Source of the DNA: Pseudomonadota bacterium
Lineage (GTDB): Bacteria > Pseudomonadota > Alphaproteobacteria > Rhizobiales > Beijerinckiaceae
Length of the DNA stretch: 47,509 nucleotides
NCBI GenBank assembly: GCA_023450615.1
Contig: JAEXGT010000042.1
Span: forward strand, 1-47,509
Direction of reading: 5' to 3'
A model generated the notes under the pieces. It worked only from the letters and a program-made list of their open reading frames with translations, made no database searches and was not told the origin of the DNA. Numbering within the stretch: the first letter of the stretch is position 1; the number at the start of each line of letters is the position of its first letter. A program made the position numbers and the translations under genes. This document shows positions 1 through 7,952 of this stretch, one piece after another.

Positions 1-2
1 AT

Positions 3-323
3 GTGGTGGCGCATCTCAAGCGCCAGGGCCGTCCGCAATATCTCGAGGCGGTGACGGCGGAGGACGAGGAAGCGGCGCCGGATGCGGCGGTGTTCGACCA
101 GGGCGAGTTCGGGGCGCCGGGCGGGGATCTGTACGATCAGGCGGTGGCGGTGGTGCTGCGCGACAAGAAGGCGTCGACGAGCTACATCCAGCGGCGCTTG
201 CAGATTGGCTACAACCGGGCGGCGTCGCTGATGGAGCGGATGGAGCAGGAGGGCATCGTCGGGCCCGCCAACCACGCCGGAAAACGCGAAATCCTCATGG
301 ACCATATATCCATGGACGATTGA
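3..323 (+). CDS. ftsK: DNA translocase FtsK, C-terminal end (5' partial)
   Basis: This is the last 106 residues of an open frame that enters from the left edge, so no start is present. Residues from about 40 onward form the FtsK gamma domain, a winged helix. The segment STSYIQRRLQIGYNRAASLM followed by ME.EGIVGPA is the signature of this KOPS-reading domain. In the family, the motor pumps chromosome ends through the division septum and the gamma domain reads strand polarity and contacts XerD. The ATPase part is outside the window. A bidirectional hairpin terminator follows the stop. The family assignment is firm because this segment is highly conserved. Confidence 0.93.
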   Translation: MVAHLKRQGRPQYLEAVTAEDEEAAPDAAVFDQGEFGAPGGDLYDQAVAVVLRDKKASTSYIQRRLQIGYNRAASLMERMEQEGIVGPANHAGKREILMDHISMDD

Positions 324-355
324 GCCCTGCTCAGTTCATCTGACGAATGCGAACG

Positions 356-388
356 AAAAGGCGGTTCTTGTGAGCCGCCTTTTCATTT
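356..388. terminator. Bidirectional rho-independent terminator
   Basis: A perfect 9-bp stem (356-364 with 375-383) has a 10-base loop. It is preceded by an A-run and followed by a T-run, so it can stop ftsK on the plus strand and the convergent lipoprotein gene on the minus strand. Confidence 0.85.
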
Positions 389-405
389 TCCCAATCGTTC
401 ACGGA

Positions 406-819
406 TCAGTCGATGACCTGAACGACGGTGCGGGTCCGCGGATCGACGAGCACCGTGCGATCGTTCACGATGGTGTAGCTGTAGGGGTTCGATAGTCCGA
501 CACTCGGCGGGACGGAATAGAGACGCGCACGAGGTGGAAGCGGCTGGCCGACGGCCACTTCTTCTCTCAGAGTAATAGACGGGCGGCGCTGGGCCACCAC
601 ATAGCTGCGGACGCGGGTGGATTCCTCCGCGGTCAGAGCCGTACCGACGGCTGCACCGGCGACACCGCCCACGGCAGCGCCGATCGGGCCGCCGACGATG
701 GCGCCCGTCAAGGCGCCTCCGGCAGCACCGGGAGCGGTCCCGCTCTGGCAAGCTGCGAGAGCAAGGGGAACAGCGATCACAGTCAGAGTAAAAGCCGAGC
801 TTAGGACGCGATTGCGCAT
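406..819 (-). CDS. DUF1236-type lipoprotein with glycine zipper
   Basis: The start at 817-819 is preceded by a good ribosome site (GGAAAGGA); longer upstream in-frame starts lack one. The 137-residue product has a signal peptide ending in the lipobox LAAC, with the lipidated Cys at residue 24. A glycine-zipper stretch follows (about residues 28-60; GGALTGAIVGGPIGAAVGG). The C-terminal 70 residues match the DUF1236 pattern (RSYVV, V.VG..LP..A.LY..P, VDPRTRTVVQVID). The role of DUF1236 is not known; glycine zippers are common in outer-membrane-associated lipoproteins. The gene diverges from the SDR gene at 890 with 70 bp between starts, so the two share a promoter region. Confidence 0.85.
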   Translation of the reverse strand: MRNRVLSSAFTLTVIAVPLALAACQSGTAPGAAGGALTGAIVGGPIGAAVGGVAGAAVGTALTAEESTRVRSYVVAQRRPSITLREEVAVGQPLPPRARLYSVPPSVGLSNPYSYTIVNDRTVLVDPRTRTVVQVID

Positions 820-889
820 GACGGATTCCTTTCCGATTGGCAGAATGCGAACGCCCAAAAAGCTTGGCCGGTTCCATGAGGAGAGAAAC

Positions 890-1639
890 ATGAGTGAAGG
901 TTCGAAGATCGCCATCGTGACGGGTGCGGGAACCGGAGTAGGGAAGGCGATCTCCGCTGCTCTGCTGAAAGAAGGTTACAAGGTTGTCATGGCCGGGCGT
1001 CGGCAGGAGGTGCTCGAAAAAGCGGCGCAGGAGATCGGTGGCGCGCCGCTTCTGGTGGTGGCCGATGTGACCGATCCGGCTTCGGTGAAGGCTCTGTTCT
1101 CGAAGGTGAAGGACACTTTCGGACGTCTGGATCTTCTCGTGAACAATGCGGGGATCGGTGCGCCGCCGGTGCCTCTGGAGGATCTCACCCTGGAACAATG
1201 GCGGAGCGTTGTCGATACGAACCTGACCGGGGCATTTCTCTGCACCCAGGAAGCATTCAGGATCATGAAGGATCAGGATCCGCGAGGCGGGCGGATCATC
1301 AATAACGGCTCTATTTCCGCTTATGCGCCACGGCCTTTCTCCGCGCCTTACACCGCGACGAAGCATGCGGTCCTGGGGCTGACGAAGTCTACCGCCCTGG
1401 ACGGGCGGGCCTATGACATCGCCTGCGGGCAGATCGATATCGGTAATGCGGCGACCGACATGGCTGCGAAAATTGCGACCGGAATTCTTCAGCCAAATGG
1501 TACAACCATGGCAGAACCTACCATCGACCCCGTTCATGTGGCGGAGGCTGTCGCCTATATGGCGAGCTTGCCCCTGAACGCGAACGTTCTCAACATGACC
1601 GTGATGGCAACAAAGATGCCTTTCGTAGGACGCGGATAG
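890..1639 (+). CDS. Short-chain dehydrogenase/reductase (SDR)
   Basis: The 249-residue protein starts at the ATG behind GAGGAGAG (879-886), not at the longer open frame that reads back through the divergent lipoprotein gene. It has the classical SDR layout: the cofactor loop TGAGTGVG (11-18), GRR at 36-38 suggesting NADP preference, NNAG (85-88), Ser141/143, Tyr154 and Lys158. Family knowledge gives an NAD(P)-dependent oxidoreductase in the cytoplasm; the substrate cannot be read from sequence. A strong hairpin terminator lies directly behind it, so it is probably monocistronic. Confidence 0.9.
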   Translation: MSEGSKIAIVTGAGTGVGKAISAALLKEGYKVVMAGRRQEVLEKAAQEIGGAPLLVVADVTDPASVKALFSKVKDTFGRLDLLVNNAGIGAPPVPLEDLTLEQWRSVVDTNLTGAFLCTQEAFRIMKDQDPRGGRIINNGSISAYAPRPFSAPYTATKHAVLGLTKSTALDGRAYDIACGQIDIGNAATDMAAKIATGILQPNGTTMAEPTIDPVHVAEAVAYMASLPLNANVLNMTVMATKMPFVGRG

Positions 1640-1655
1640 AACACGACAAATTGAC

Positions 1656-1680
1656 AAGCCGGGCTATGAAGCCCGGCTTT
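1656..1680 (+). terminator. Rho-independent terminator of the SDR gene
   Basis: A perfect 9-bp stem AAGCCGGGC/GCCCGGCTT has a 6-base loop and lies 16 bases after the SDR stop. The T-run is short. Confidence 0.75.
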
Positions 1681-1843
1681 ACCGCGCCATATGGTTTAGG
1701 CGGCCGGTCCTAAAACAGCCGTACTATCCGGCTTTCATTCAGGTTGCTTCCGGCAGTCTGCATGAGCCTGAATGTGCGCTGGCCTGTTCCATCGCGGATT
1801 CTGTTCTTAAGAAGGAGCATGAACGCTCCATGATAGCGGCGGT

Positions 1844-4732
1844 ATGAGCGCAATCCTCGTCAAGATTTTCGCCACGGCTCTCACCTTGAGTCAGGTTCTG
1901 GTGGAACCGGAAGCGGTAAGGACGTCTTTCGATCCGGTTCAGGACCGGGGAGAGGTGGCCGAGATTTTGAAGAGCGGCTGCACCCATATGCGGCGCGCCT
2001 TCGATATCGAGGACATCAATCTCGACGATCTGATTGCGACCGCCATGGACGATCCGCAGGCCGTCACCGGCGATCTCAAGATCCTTCAAGGGTTGAGCTT
2101 CAACGATCTTCATGCAAGTTACCGCCTGTTCTGCAAGAACGAGACAGTGGAGCCTTCGCCTGTCGATCTCGGCGAGGTGATTACCTATTACAACAATGCG
2201 GTGGCCGATCTCCCCGATGCGGGAAAGCTGAAAGACCTCAAGCTGCCCGGCGTCAGCGTGATCCTGGACGGCAACGGCAGGCGGTTTGCAGAAATGTACG
2301 AGCCGGATCATCGGCGCATCTGGGTGCCGCTGTCCGACATTCCAAAATCCGTGCAGCAGGCGTTCGTCTCAGCTGAGGACAAGCGGTTTCACCAGCACAA
2401 GGGCGTGGACGAGCGCGGCGTGATCCGCGCCTTCGTGAGCAATCTCGCCAATCCCGGACGACCTGCTGGCGGATCGACGATCACGCAGCAGGTCGCCAAG
2501 AACCTGCTTGTCGGCGACGACGTAACCTATGAACGCAAGATGCGCGAGATGATCGTGGCGTCTCGGATCGAGCGCGCGTTGAGCAAATCCGAGATCCTCG
2601 AGATCTATCTCAATTCCATCTATCTCGGACGCGCATCCTGGGGCATCGAGATGGCGGCTCAGAGCTATTTCGGGAAGAACGCGAAGGCTCTGTCCGTGTC
2701 GGAAGGCGCGCTTCTCGCCGGTCTCGCGAAGGGCCCCAATTATTACAATCCCGACACTCAGCCCGAACGCGCCAGGGAGCGCATGGCCTATGTGCTGAGC
2801 CGCATGCAGGAGGACGGCTTCCTGACGGCGGAGCAGATGCAGCAGGCCGTTGCCGCCTTGCCTGGGCGGATCGAATTTCAACGCCCGCGCCGGGACAGCG
2901 GCCTGTATTTCATCGATCACGTGGATCGGGATTCCCGCACCCTGACGGGGATCGAAAAGCTCACCTCCGGTTCTTATACCGTGCGTTCCACCATCAACGC
3001 CGCCTTGCAGGACGCTGCCGAAGCCGCTCTGCAAGAGGGGCTCGCGCGCTATGAGATGAGCATCGGCAGGCAGAAGTTTCAGGCGGCGGAAGCCAATCTT
3101 GCGAACGCGATCAAGGCGCTCGACGGCAGGAAGGACGAGGCCGCGACGCCGTCATGGCGCAGGGCCTTGGAGAATGCGCGGCTGCCGCTCTACGACGTGC
3201 GATGGCCCGCCGCCGTGGTGATCGAAAAGGGCCGGGACAGGAAAACGGGCGCGAATGTGCTGCGCGTGGGTCTTGCCGATGGCCGCGTTCTGCCGCTTCA
3301 GGCATGGGAAGCCGCTCGGCGCGATCTGAAGCTTCATGACGTGGTGCGCGTGCGCATCATTGAGCAGAAAGGCAAGGGGGCGGTCCGCGCGGATCTGCGC
3401 GTGCCGCCGACCGTGCAGGGCAGCGCCGTGGTTCTGGAGAACAGGACCGGCCGCATTCTCGCGATGGTGGGCGGGTTCTCCTATCCGCTGAGCCAGCTCA
3501 ATCGCGTGACGCAATCCCATCGCCAGCCCGGTTCCACCTTCAAGCCGCTCACTTATCTTACCGCTCTGTCGAAAGGGCTCCAGCCGAACACCCTGGTCTG
3601 GGATGCGCCCATCACTCTTCCGCCCGTGAATGGCGGAGCGAATGCGAGGGCGCAGGATTATTGGCGGCCGAAGAACTACGATGGCGGCGCGGGCGGCATC
3701 GTCACCCTGCGGCGCGCGCTCGAGAACTCGAAGAACCTCGTCACGGCCCGCTTGCTCGACGGTGGAATTGAAACCAATCCTGCAAAAAGCCTGCAGGATG
3801 TCTGCGATCTTGCACTGGAGGCGCAGCTCTATCTGGAATGCACGCCGCATTATCCTTTCGTGCTCGGCGCGCAGCCGGTGCGCATCATCGATCTCGCCGC
3901 ATTCTATGCAGCCATCGCCAACGAAGGCGCGATGCCCGTGCCTTATGCTTTCGAGAGTATCGAGGGGCGGGGGCAGACGCTTTACAGCCGCAGGGCGAAA
4001 TCTCCGGTGCGGCTCGGCTCCGCCGATGCGGCGGCCTTCTATCAATTGAAATCGATGCTGCAAGGCGTTCTGGAACGGGGCACCGCCCGCAGCCTGAAGG
4101 CACTCGCGCCTTATGCGGGCGGAAAGACCGGCACCTCGGACGACGAGAACGATGCATGGTTCGTCGGCTTCACCAATGACGTGATCGTGGCGGTCTGGGT
4201 AGGACACGATAATGCGGATGGCCGCCGCCGGACACTCGGGCGAGGGCAGACCGGCGCGAAGGTGGCAGCGCCTATCTTCAAGGAGATCGTGGAGGCGGCC
4301 TGGGAGCACCACGCGCCGAAAGCGCCTTTGAGCCCGCCGTCACCTCAGGCCGCGAAGCAGCTCATCGCGATGCCGATCGATCTCAATACGGGCGACCGGC
4401 TGACCGACGGGCAGCGCGGTGCGTTCATGGAGCATTTCCGGCTGAACTGGTTCGGACGCCTGAGCGAGACGCAGTACCGCCTCGTGCCTCAGGAGGAGGT
4501 CTACGCCGCTCATAATCCCGATCCGTGGAGCGATGGCGACGAGGGCGGTTACAGCCCTTATGAAGAGGCTCCCTACGCGCAAGGACAGAGCTGGCTGGAT
4601 TCCCTCCGCCAGAACGCTCCGGCGCAGCGGCGCGCGGATCCTGGCTGGCGCTGGTGGTGGGAGGACGAGCCTCGTCCGAGACCGCGCCGGGTCGATCCGG
4701 ATTATCCCTGGGGCTATCAACGAGTTTATTGA
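1844..4732 (+). CDS. Class A penicillin-binding protein (bifunctional transglycosylase/transpeptidase)
   Basis: The 962-residue protein polymerises and cross-links peptidoglycan in the periplasm. A glycosyltransferase-51 domain spans about residues 150-330, with EDKRFHQHKGVD (catalytic Glu178), GGSTITQQ (209-216) and RKMREMIVA...EIYLNSIYLG. The transpeptidase domain has STFK (nucleophile Ser564), SKN (629-631) and KTGTS (761-765). All catalytic motifs are intact. It is odd in two ways. About 120 residues without family motifs precede the transglycosylase. The N-terminal hydrophobic segment (about residues 3-20) is weak, closer to a cleavable signal than a normal PBP anchor. The C-terminus is Trp/Pro/Arg-rich. 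The stop overlaps the next start (TGATG), implying translational coupling to an unknown exported protein. The start has only a weak ribosome site; an in-frame stop at 1820-1822 limits any longer version. Confidence 0.92.
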   Translation: MSAILVKIFATALTLSQVLVEPEAVRTSFDPVQDRGEVAEILKSGCTHMRRAFDIEDINLDDLIATAMDDPQAVTGDLKILQGLSFNDLHASYRLFCKNETVEPSPVDLGEVITYYNNAVADLPDAGKLKDLKLPGVSVILDGNGRRFAEMYEPDHRRIWVPLSDIPKSVQQAFVSAEDKRFHQHKGVDERGVIRAFVSNLANPGRPAGGSTITQQVAKNLLVGDDVTYERKMREMIVASRIERALSKSEILEIYLNSIYLGRASWGIEMAAQSYFGKNAKALSVSEGALLAGLAKGPNYYNPDTQPERARERMAYVLSRMQEDGFLTAEQMQQAVAALPGRIEFQRPRRDSGLYFIDHVDRDSRTLTGIEKLTSGSYTVRSTINAALQDAAEAALQEGLARYEMSIGRQKFQAAEANLANAIKALDGRKDEAATPSWRRALENARLPLYDVRWPAAVVIEKGRDRKTGANVLRVGLADGRVLPLQAWEAARRDLKLHDVVRVRIIEQKGKGAVRADLRVPPTVQGSAVVLENRTGRILAMVGGFSYPLSQLNRVTQSHRQPGSTFKPLTYLTALSKGLQPNTLVWDAPITLPPVNGGANARAQDYWRPKNYDGGAGGIVTLRRALENSKNLVTARLLDGGIETNPAKSLQDVCDLALEAQLYLECTPHYPFVLGAQPVRIIDLAAFYAAIANEGAMPVPYAFESIEGRGQTLYSRRAKSPVRLGSADAAAFYQLKSMLQGVLERGTARSLKALAPYAGGKTGTSDDENDAWFVGFTNDVIVAVWVGHDNADGRRRTLGRGQTGAKVAAPIFKEIVEAAWEHHAPKAPLSPPSPQAAKQLIAMPIDLNTGDRLTDGQRGAFMEHFRLNWFGRLSETQYRLVPQEEVYAAHNPDPWSDGDEGGYSPYEEAPYAQGQSWLDSLRQNAPAQRRADPGWRWWWEDEPRPRPRRVDPDYPWGYQRVY

Positions 4733-5772
4733 TGAAAGCATGTCCTTCGCTGCGCTGGAGCCTGATCGCTCTAGCCGCATTTCTCCTGCCCGTCGCCCAG
4801 TCCAGGGCAGATGCTTTCCAGGTCGAGGAAGTTCCTTCCGTGACGGCCGTTCCGCCCGCGCGCATGAAGGCGAAGACGATCCTCTTCAGCGACCGGGCCA
4901 ACGGCAAGATCGCGGATGGCGATACGGGTCTCATGCGTTTCGAGGATTGGGAGCGGGCAAAGCCGGAGGAGAAGCGTTTCCTGAGCCTCTTTCCGAATTA
5001 CGCGGAGCCGAGGATCAAGGTTTCCGTCCATGGCATCGAGAAGCCTTATACCGAGAAGCTCCACGTGTATGTGGTGGAAACGCGCTTCCTCATCGCAAAG
5101 CCCGCGGACGATGTCGATCTGACCCGTTTCGTCAGTCTCGACGTTCTGGAGGCGCTCGATCCTTCCATCAAGCACCGGCGCATCACGGCCGATCAGGCGC
5201 GCCCCAACAGCGATCCGCAGAGCGCCCATAATCGCCATCCGGACCGGCGCTGGTGCGAGGCTCCGCAAACCCTCTGCATCGAATCCCGCTATCCGCTCGA
5301 AGGGCGGCTGCCCGTGGGCATCCGTCTGGCCAACAAGCTGGAGGAGGGCGGCAAGAAGATCTCGGAATACATGGATTTCCAGACCGAGATCCGGGTCTTG
5401 CCGAAGCAGGAAATCGATCAGCAGGGACTCGCAAGTCTGACCAAGATCGAGACGCCTGTGGCCGGGGTGCTGGAACAGACGCTGTTTGACGTGAACCAGG
5501 TGATGCAGTTCGGAAAGCTCCTGGCGGTTCTCCAGCCGCATCCGGCGGATCGGTCTAAGACGGTGGTCAGTGTCTTCATGGCGCTCGGCATCGAGACCGA
5601 TGTGCTGCAGCAGAAGAAGGAATTCGCGAACGTTCCAGTGCTGCGCAATCTCATCCCCGTGCAGGTGCTCATGGGCAAGAGTTCGTTCAATACCGGCAAT
5701 TCCATCAGCGCGGGCCTGCCCAGCTACGTCCGCAACCGCATTCGCACGATCGCCGGAATGCTCGAACGATGA
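4732..5772 (+). CDS. Exported protein of unknown function, coupled to the PBP
   Basis: The start overlaps the PBP stop by one base; the longer open frame upstream is ignored because it lies inside the PBP. The 346-residue product begins with a clear signal peptide (hydrophobic LIALAAFLLPVAQ then SRA-DA). The mature part has no motif that I recognise. It is mixed alpha/beta, with a Cys pair (CEAPQTLC) near residue 180 that could form a disulfide in the periplasm. Tight coupling suggests it works with the PBP, perhaps as an activator or substrate adaptor; that is inference from position only. A hairpin terminator follows, so the pair forms a two-gene unit. Confidence 0.85.
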   Translation: MKACPSLRWSLIALAAFLLPVAQSRADAFQVEEVPSVTAVPPARMKAKTILFSDRANGKIADGDTGLMRFEDWERAKPEEKRFLSLFPNYAEPRIKVSVHGIEKPYTEKLHVYVVETRFLIAKPADDVDLTRFVSLDVLEALDPSIKHRRITADQARPNSDPQSAHNRHPDRRWCEAPQTLCIESRYPLEGRLPVGIRLANKLEEGGKKISEYMDFQTEIRVLPKQEIDQQGLASLTKIETPVAGVLEQTLFDVNQVMQFGKLLAVLQPHPADRSKTVVSVFMALGIETDVLQQKKEFANVPVLRNLIPVQVLMGKSSFNTGNSISAGLPSYVRNRIRTIAGMLER

Positions 5773-5788
5773 GGTCTGCCCACGAAAA

Positions 5789-5821
5789 AGCCCCGTTCGA
5801 AAGGGCGGGCTGAACGGGGCT
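5789..5821 (+). terminator. Rho-independent terminator of the PBP unit
   Basis: A perfect 10-bp stem AGCCCCGTTC/GAACGGGGCT has a 13-base loop and starts 16 bases after the stop at 5772. The A-run precedes it; the following T-run is weak. Confidence 0.75.
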
Positions 5822-5925
5822 GTAAGTTGGCGGAGGCGATAAGGGGTTGCGGGTGTGATGCCTCCGTACCAGGACAAGAATTCTGTCCGAAACACGGTTC
5901 CGTTCATTGGAGCCTTTACGTCAGC

Positions 5926-5954
5926 TTGGCAGGTTCACGTTTTCTCGACTATGA
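5926..5954 (+). promoter_or_regulatory. Possible promoter for gloA
   Basis: TTGGCA and CTATGA are separated by 17 bp, about 75 bases ahead of the gloA start. The hexamers are only approximate, so this is tentative. Confidence 0.3.
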
Positions 5955-6029
5955 GCTTAGAACCGAACGGAGCCCCTTCTTGGCGGCTTCGCCTTATCTC
6001 ACGGCTTCAGCTTTCAGCGAGGATTCCCC

Positions 6030-6425
6030 ATGGCAAAGGCCATTCACTCCATGATCCGCGTCTTGGACGAGCAGCGTTCGCTGGATTTCTACGGCAAGGC
6101 TTTCGGGCTCCAGGTGGCGGAACGGCTTGGCTTCGACGGTTTTACGCTCGTCTATCTGAGCAATCCTGAAAGCGAGTTCGAGGTGGAGCTGACCATCAAT
6201 CACGACCGGACCGAGCCTTACGCTCTCGGCGATGGATATGGCCACTTGGCGGTTTCCGTGGACGAACTGGAGCAGGAGCATGCCCGCCTGAAGGAGCTTG
6301 GCCTTGATCCGCTGCCGATCAAGGAATTCATGCATCAGGGAAAGCTGCTCGCGAAGTTCTTCTTCATCCAGGATCCGGACGGCTACAAGATCGAGGTCCT
6401 GCAGCGCGGCGGCCGGTATAAATAA
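6030..6425 (+). CDS. gloA: Lactoylglutathione lyase (glyoxalase I)
   Basis: The 131-residue VOC-fold protein has the length and motifs of bacterial glyoxalase I. It isomerises the methylglyoxal-glutathione hemithioacetal to lactoylglutathione in the cytoplasm. The four expected metal ligands are present: His6 (KAIHSMIRV), a Glu in FEVELT, His in GYGHLAV, and Glu in YKIEVLQ. It starts within AAGGCC..CATTCACTCC context behind a GAGGATT ribosome site. Only 25 bases separate it from the deformylase-like gene downstream, so they are probably co-transcribed. Specific assignment to GloA rather than another VOC protein rests on the FFIQDPDGYKIE end, which is typical. Confidence 0.9.
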   Translation: MAKAIHSMIRVLDEQRSLDFYGKAFGLQVAERLGFDGFTLVYLSNPESEFEVELTINHDRTEPYALGDGYGHLAVSVDELEQEHARLKELGLDPLPIKEFMHQGKLLAKFFFIQDPDGYKIEVLQRGGRYK

Positions 6426-6450
6426 GCCGGGCGTCAGGGAAACCTCCACA

Positions 6451-6954
6451 GTGGCGATACGCCCCATCATCCGTTTTCCCGATTCTCGTCTGCGCCGGAA
6501 GGCGGAACTCGTCGCCACCTTCGACAATGAGCTCCGCACCCTGGCGCAGGACCTGACGGAGACCATGCGCGCCGCGCCTGGCATCGGCATCACCGCTCCC
6601 CATATCGGAGTGTCCAGGCGCCTCGTGGTCCTCCAGCTTGAGAGCGATGCATCTCCCCATGTCTATGTGAACCCGGAAATCATGTGGGCGTCGCCCGAGA
6701 TGATCCGGCATGTGGAGGGAAGCGTGTCGATGCCGGGCGTGACGGATGAGATCGAGCGGCATGCCCGGGTTCGGGTTCGCTATCGTGATCTCGACGGCGC
6801 GGAACATGAGGAGGAGGCGGAGGGCCTGAGGGCCGTCTGCCACCAGCACGAGATCGACCAGCTCGACGGGATCTTCTGGATCGACCGCCTGTCAAAGCTG
6901 AAACGGGATCGGCTGATCAAGAAATTCGAGAAGCTCCAGCGCCTCGGGGCGTGA
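6451..6954 (+). CDS. Peptide deformylase homologue with degenerate active site
   Basis: The 167-residue protein starts at GTG (AGGGA upstream); the longer frame reads back into gloA. The overall sequence follows peptide deformylase, but the three signature motifs are altered. Motif I (normally GxGxAAxQ) reads GIGITAPH at 44-51, so the oxyanion Gln is His51. Motif II (EGCLS) reads EGSVS at 89-93, so the metal-binding Cys is Ser91. Motif III (HExDH) reads HEIDQ at 133-137, so the second metal His is Gln137. His133 and Glu134 remain. From family chemistry, loss of two of three metal ligands should abolish normal Fe/Zn deformylation. It may bind formyl-peptides or ribosomes without catalysis, or act on something else; this is inference. 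It forms a likely unit with gloA and the small gene behind it. Confidence 0.85.
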   Translation: MAIRPIIRFPDSRLRRKAELVATFDNELRTLAQDLTETMRAAPGIGITAPHIGVSRRLVVLQLESDASPHVYVNPEIMWASPEMIRHVEGSVSMPGVTDEIERHARVRVRYRDLDGAEHEEEAEGLRAVCHQHEIDQLDGIFWIDRLSKLKRDRLIKKFEKLQRLGA

Positions 6955-6985
6955 TCGAGCCGACCGCAAATGGAGTTGCACCTTC

Positions 6986-7210
6986 GTGATTGAAGTCTAT
7001 CGCATCGAGACCATCGCCTCGGAAGAGGCGGGAGGCGGCGTGATCCGCCGGATCATGGTCCGCACCGATTCCCTGGACAAGGCGAAGGAACGCGCCCTCA
7101 AGGTGTTCTCGCTCGCCCGACGCCCCCAATCCCGCGATACGAATATCGAGGCGGTGCGGGTATTGAACGGAGCAGGATACGAAGTGTTCTCCATCAGCAC
7201 CCGCGACTGA
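6986..7210 (+). CDS. Small conserved-looking protein of unknown function
   Basis: The 74-residue product starts at GTG with GGAG ten bases upstream and lies 31 bases after the deformylase-like gene in the same direction. The composition is normal for a cytoplasmic alpha/beta protein (IEVYRIETIAS..., then KAKERALKVFSLARR, ending YEVFSIST). I recognise no domain. The gene is credible because of codon use, the ribosome site and its operon position. Confidence 0.65.
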   Translation: MIEVYRIETIASEEAGGGVIRRIMVRTDSLDKAKERALKVFSLARRPQSRDTNIEAVRVLNGAGYEVFSISTRD

Positions 7211-7267
7211 TCCCAGAGTTTCGGCGCGGAAAAAATCGTTTGCGGTTGTGGATGGCGAAAACAACAT

Positions 7268-7296
7268 TTGACAGCTCGGCCAATCACCGGTACGAG
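7268..7296 (+). promoter_or_regulatory. Promoter of tRNA-Asp
   Basis: A consensus TTGACA -35 and TACGAG -10 are separated by 17 bp, with a predicted transcript start about 50 bases before the tRNA. No other gene would use it. Confidence 0.6.
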
Positions 7297-7352
7297 CGCG
7301 CCTCCACCGCAGAAATTTCAGGCCACGGCCGGACGCGATGGAAACAAAATGC

Positions 7353-7429
7353 GCGGGCGTAGCTCAGTCGGTTAGAGTGCCGGCCTGTCACGCCGGAGGT
7401 CGCGGGTTCGAGCCCCGTCGCCCGCGCCA
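7353..7429 (+). tRNA. tRNA-Asp (anticodon GUC)
   Basis: The 77-base gene folds as a cloverleaf. The acceptor stem GCGGGCG pairs with CGCCCGC. The D-arm is AGCTCAGTCGGTTAGAGT, and the anticodon stem CCGGC/GCCGG carries the loop CTGTCAC with GTC at 7387-7389. The T-arm contains GGTTCGAGCC. The discriminator base is G and the 3' CCA is encoded. A T-run follows immediately and may end transcription. Confidence 0.97.
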
Positions 7430-7585
7430 CTTTTTCTCTCCAGTGACAATTCATCTCCATGGGAAGCGTTCTGACGCATCCTTGCATGGATGATTCAGCA
7501 CCATTCCTCATCGTCTTCCGGAGAGGCTGAGGCCCGACGCGGGATTGCCGAGACATCTCGAGCCGGATCGTGTATGGATCGGGAT

Positions 7586-7843
7586 ATGACCGACGATACT
7601 TCCGCTCTCCGCCTCCAGCTGGCCGATCAATGGCAAAAGCTCGCTATCGAGCTGATCAAGAAGGGCCTCCCGGCAGACATCATCTTCGAATCCCTGCTCA
7701 CGGTGGGCCTCGCCGGACAGGTCGAGGTGCTCGGCAAGGATGTGGCGGCAGCCCGTCTCGCTGCCATCGCCGACCAGCTTTCCGAGCAGGTCCGGCAACA
7801 GAAAGAGGCGCTTCAGGAAGCCTCCAACGCCACCAAGAACTAG
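7586..7843 (+). CDS. Small helical protein of unknown function
   Basis: The 85-residue product is mostly amphipathic helix (LADQWQKLAIELIKKGLP, then LAGQVEVLGKDVAAARL, then SEQVRQQKEALQEA) and would be cytoplasmic. Two neighbouring starts are possible: 7586 (chosen, conserved-looking MTDDTS) and 7574 (four residues longer). Neither has a strong ribosome site. I recognise no family. It lies 110 bases ahead of the sigma-1.1-like gene in the same direction. Confidence 0.6.
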   Translation: MTDDTSALRLQLADQWQKLAIELIKKGLPADIIFESLLTVGLAGQVEVLGKDVAAARLAAIADQLSEQVRQQKEALQEASNATKN

Positions 7844-7952
7844 GGGCTTTAGACTCCAAAAAGTTGCTGCGCGGTCGCTGGACGCTGCAACGCCTCGCCG
7901 GATTGTCGCGTTAGGCTCACAAGCCCCGTCCAACATTGAGGTGATACCCCTC

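Noticed and set aside
383..1657. 424-codon minus-strand open frame
   Set aside because: It is antisense to the SDR and overlaps the lipoprotein in another frame; composition is Arg/His-rich shadow, no motif, no ribosome site.
1819..1833. Four-codon leader (ATG...TGA) after GAAGGAG ahead of the PBP gene
   Set aside because: Too short and without attenuator-like structure; probably chance, though the strong ribosome site so far from the PBP start is odd.
3152..4312. 386-codon minus-strand open frame inside the PBP gene
   Set aside because: Shadow of a high-GC gene; the PBP frame carries all catalytic motifs.
7284..7556. Minus-strand open frame containing the string RATGLEPATSGVTGRHSN
   Set aside because: This is the antisense of the tRNA-Asp gene, a well-known source of false protein annotations.
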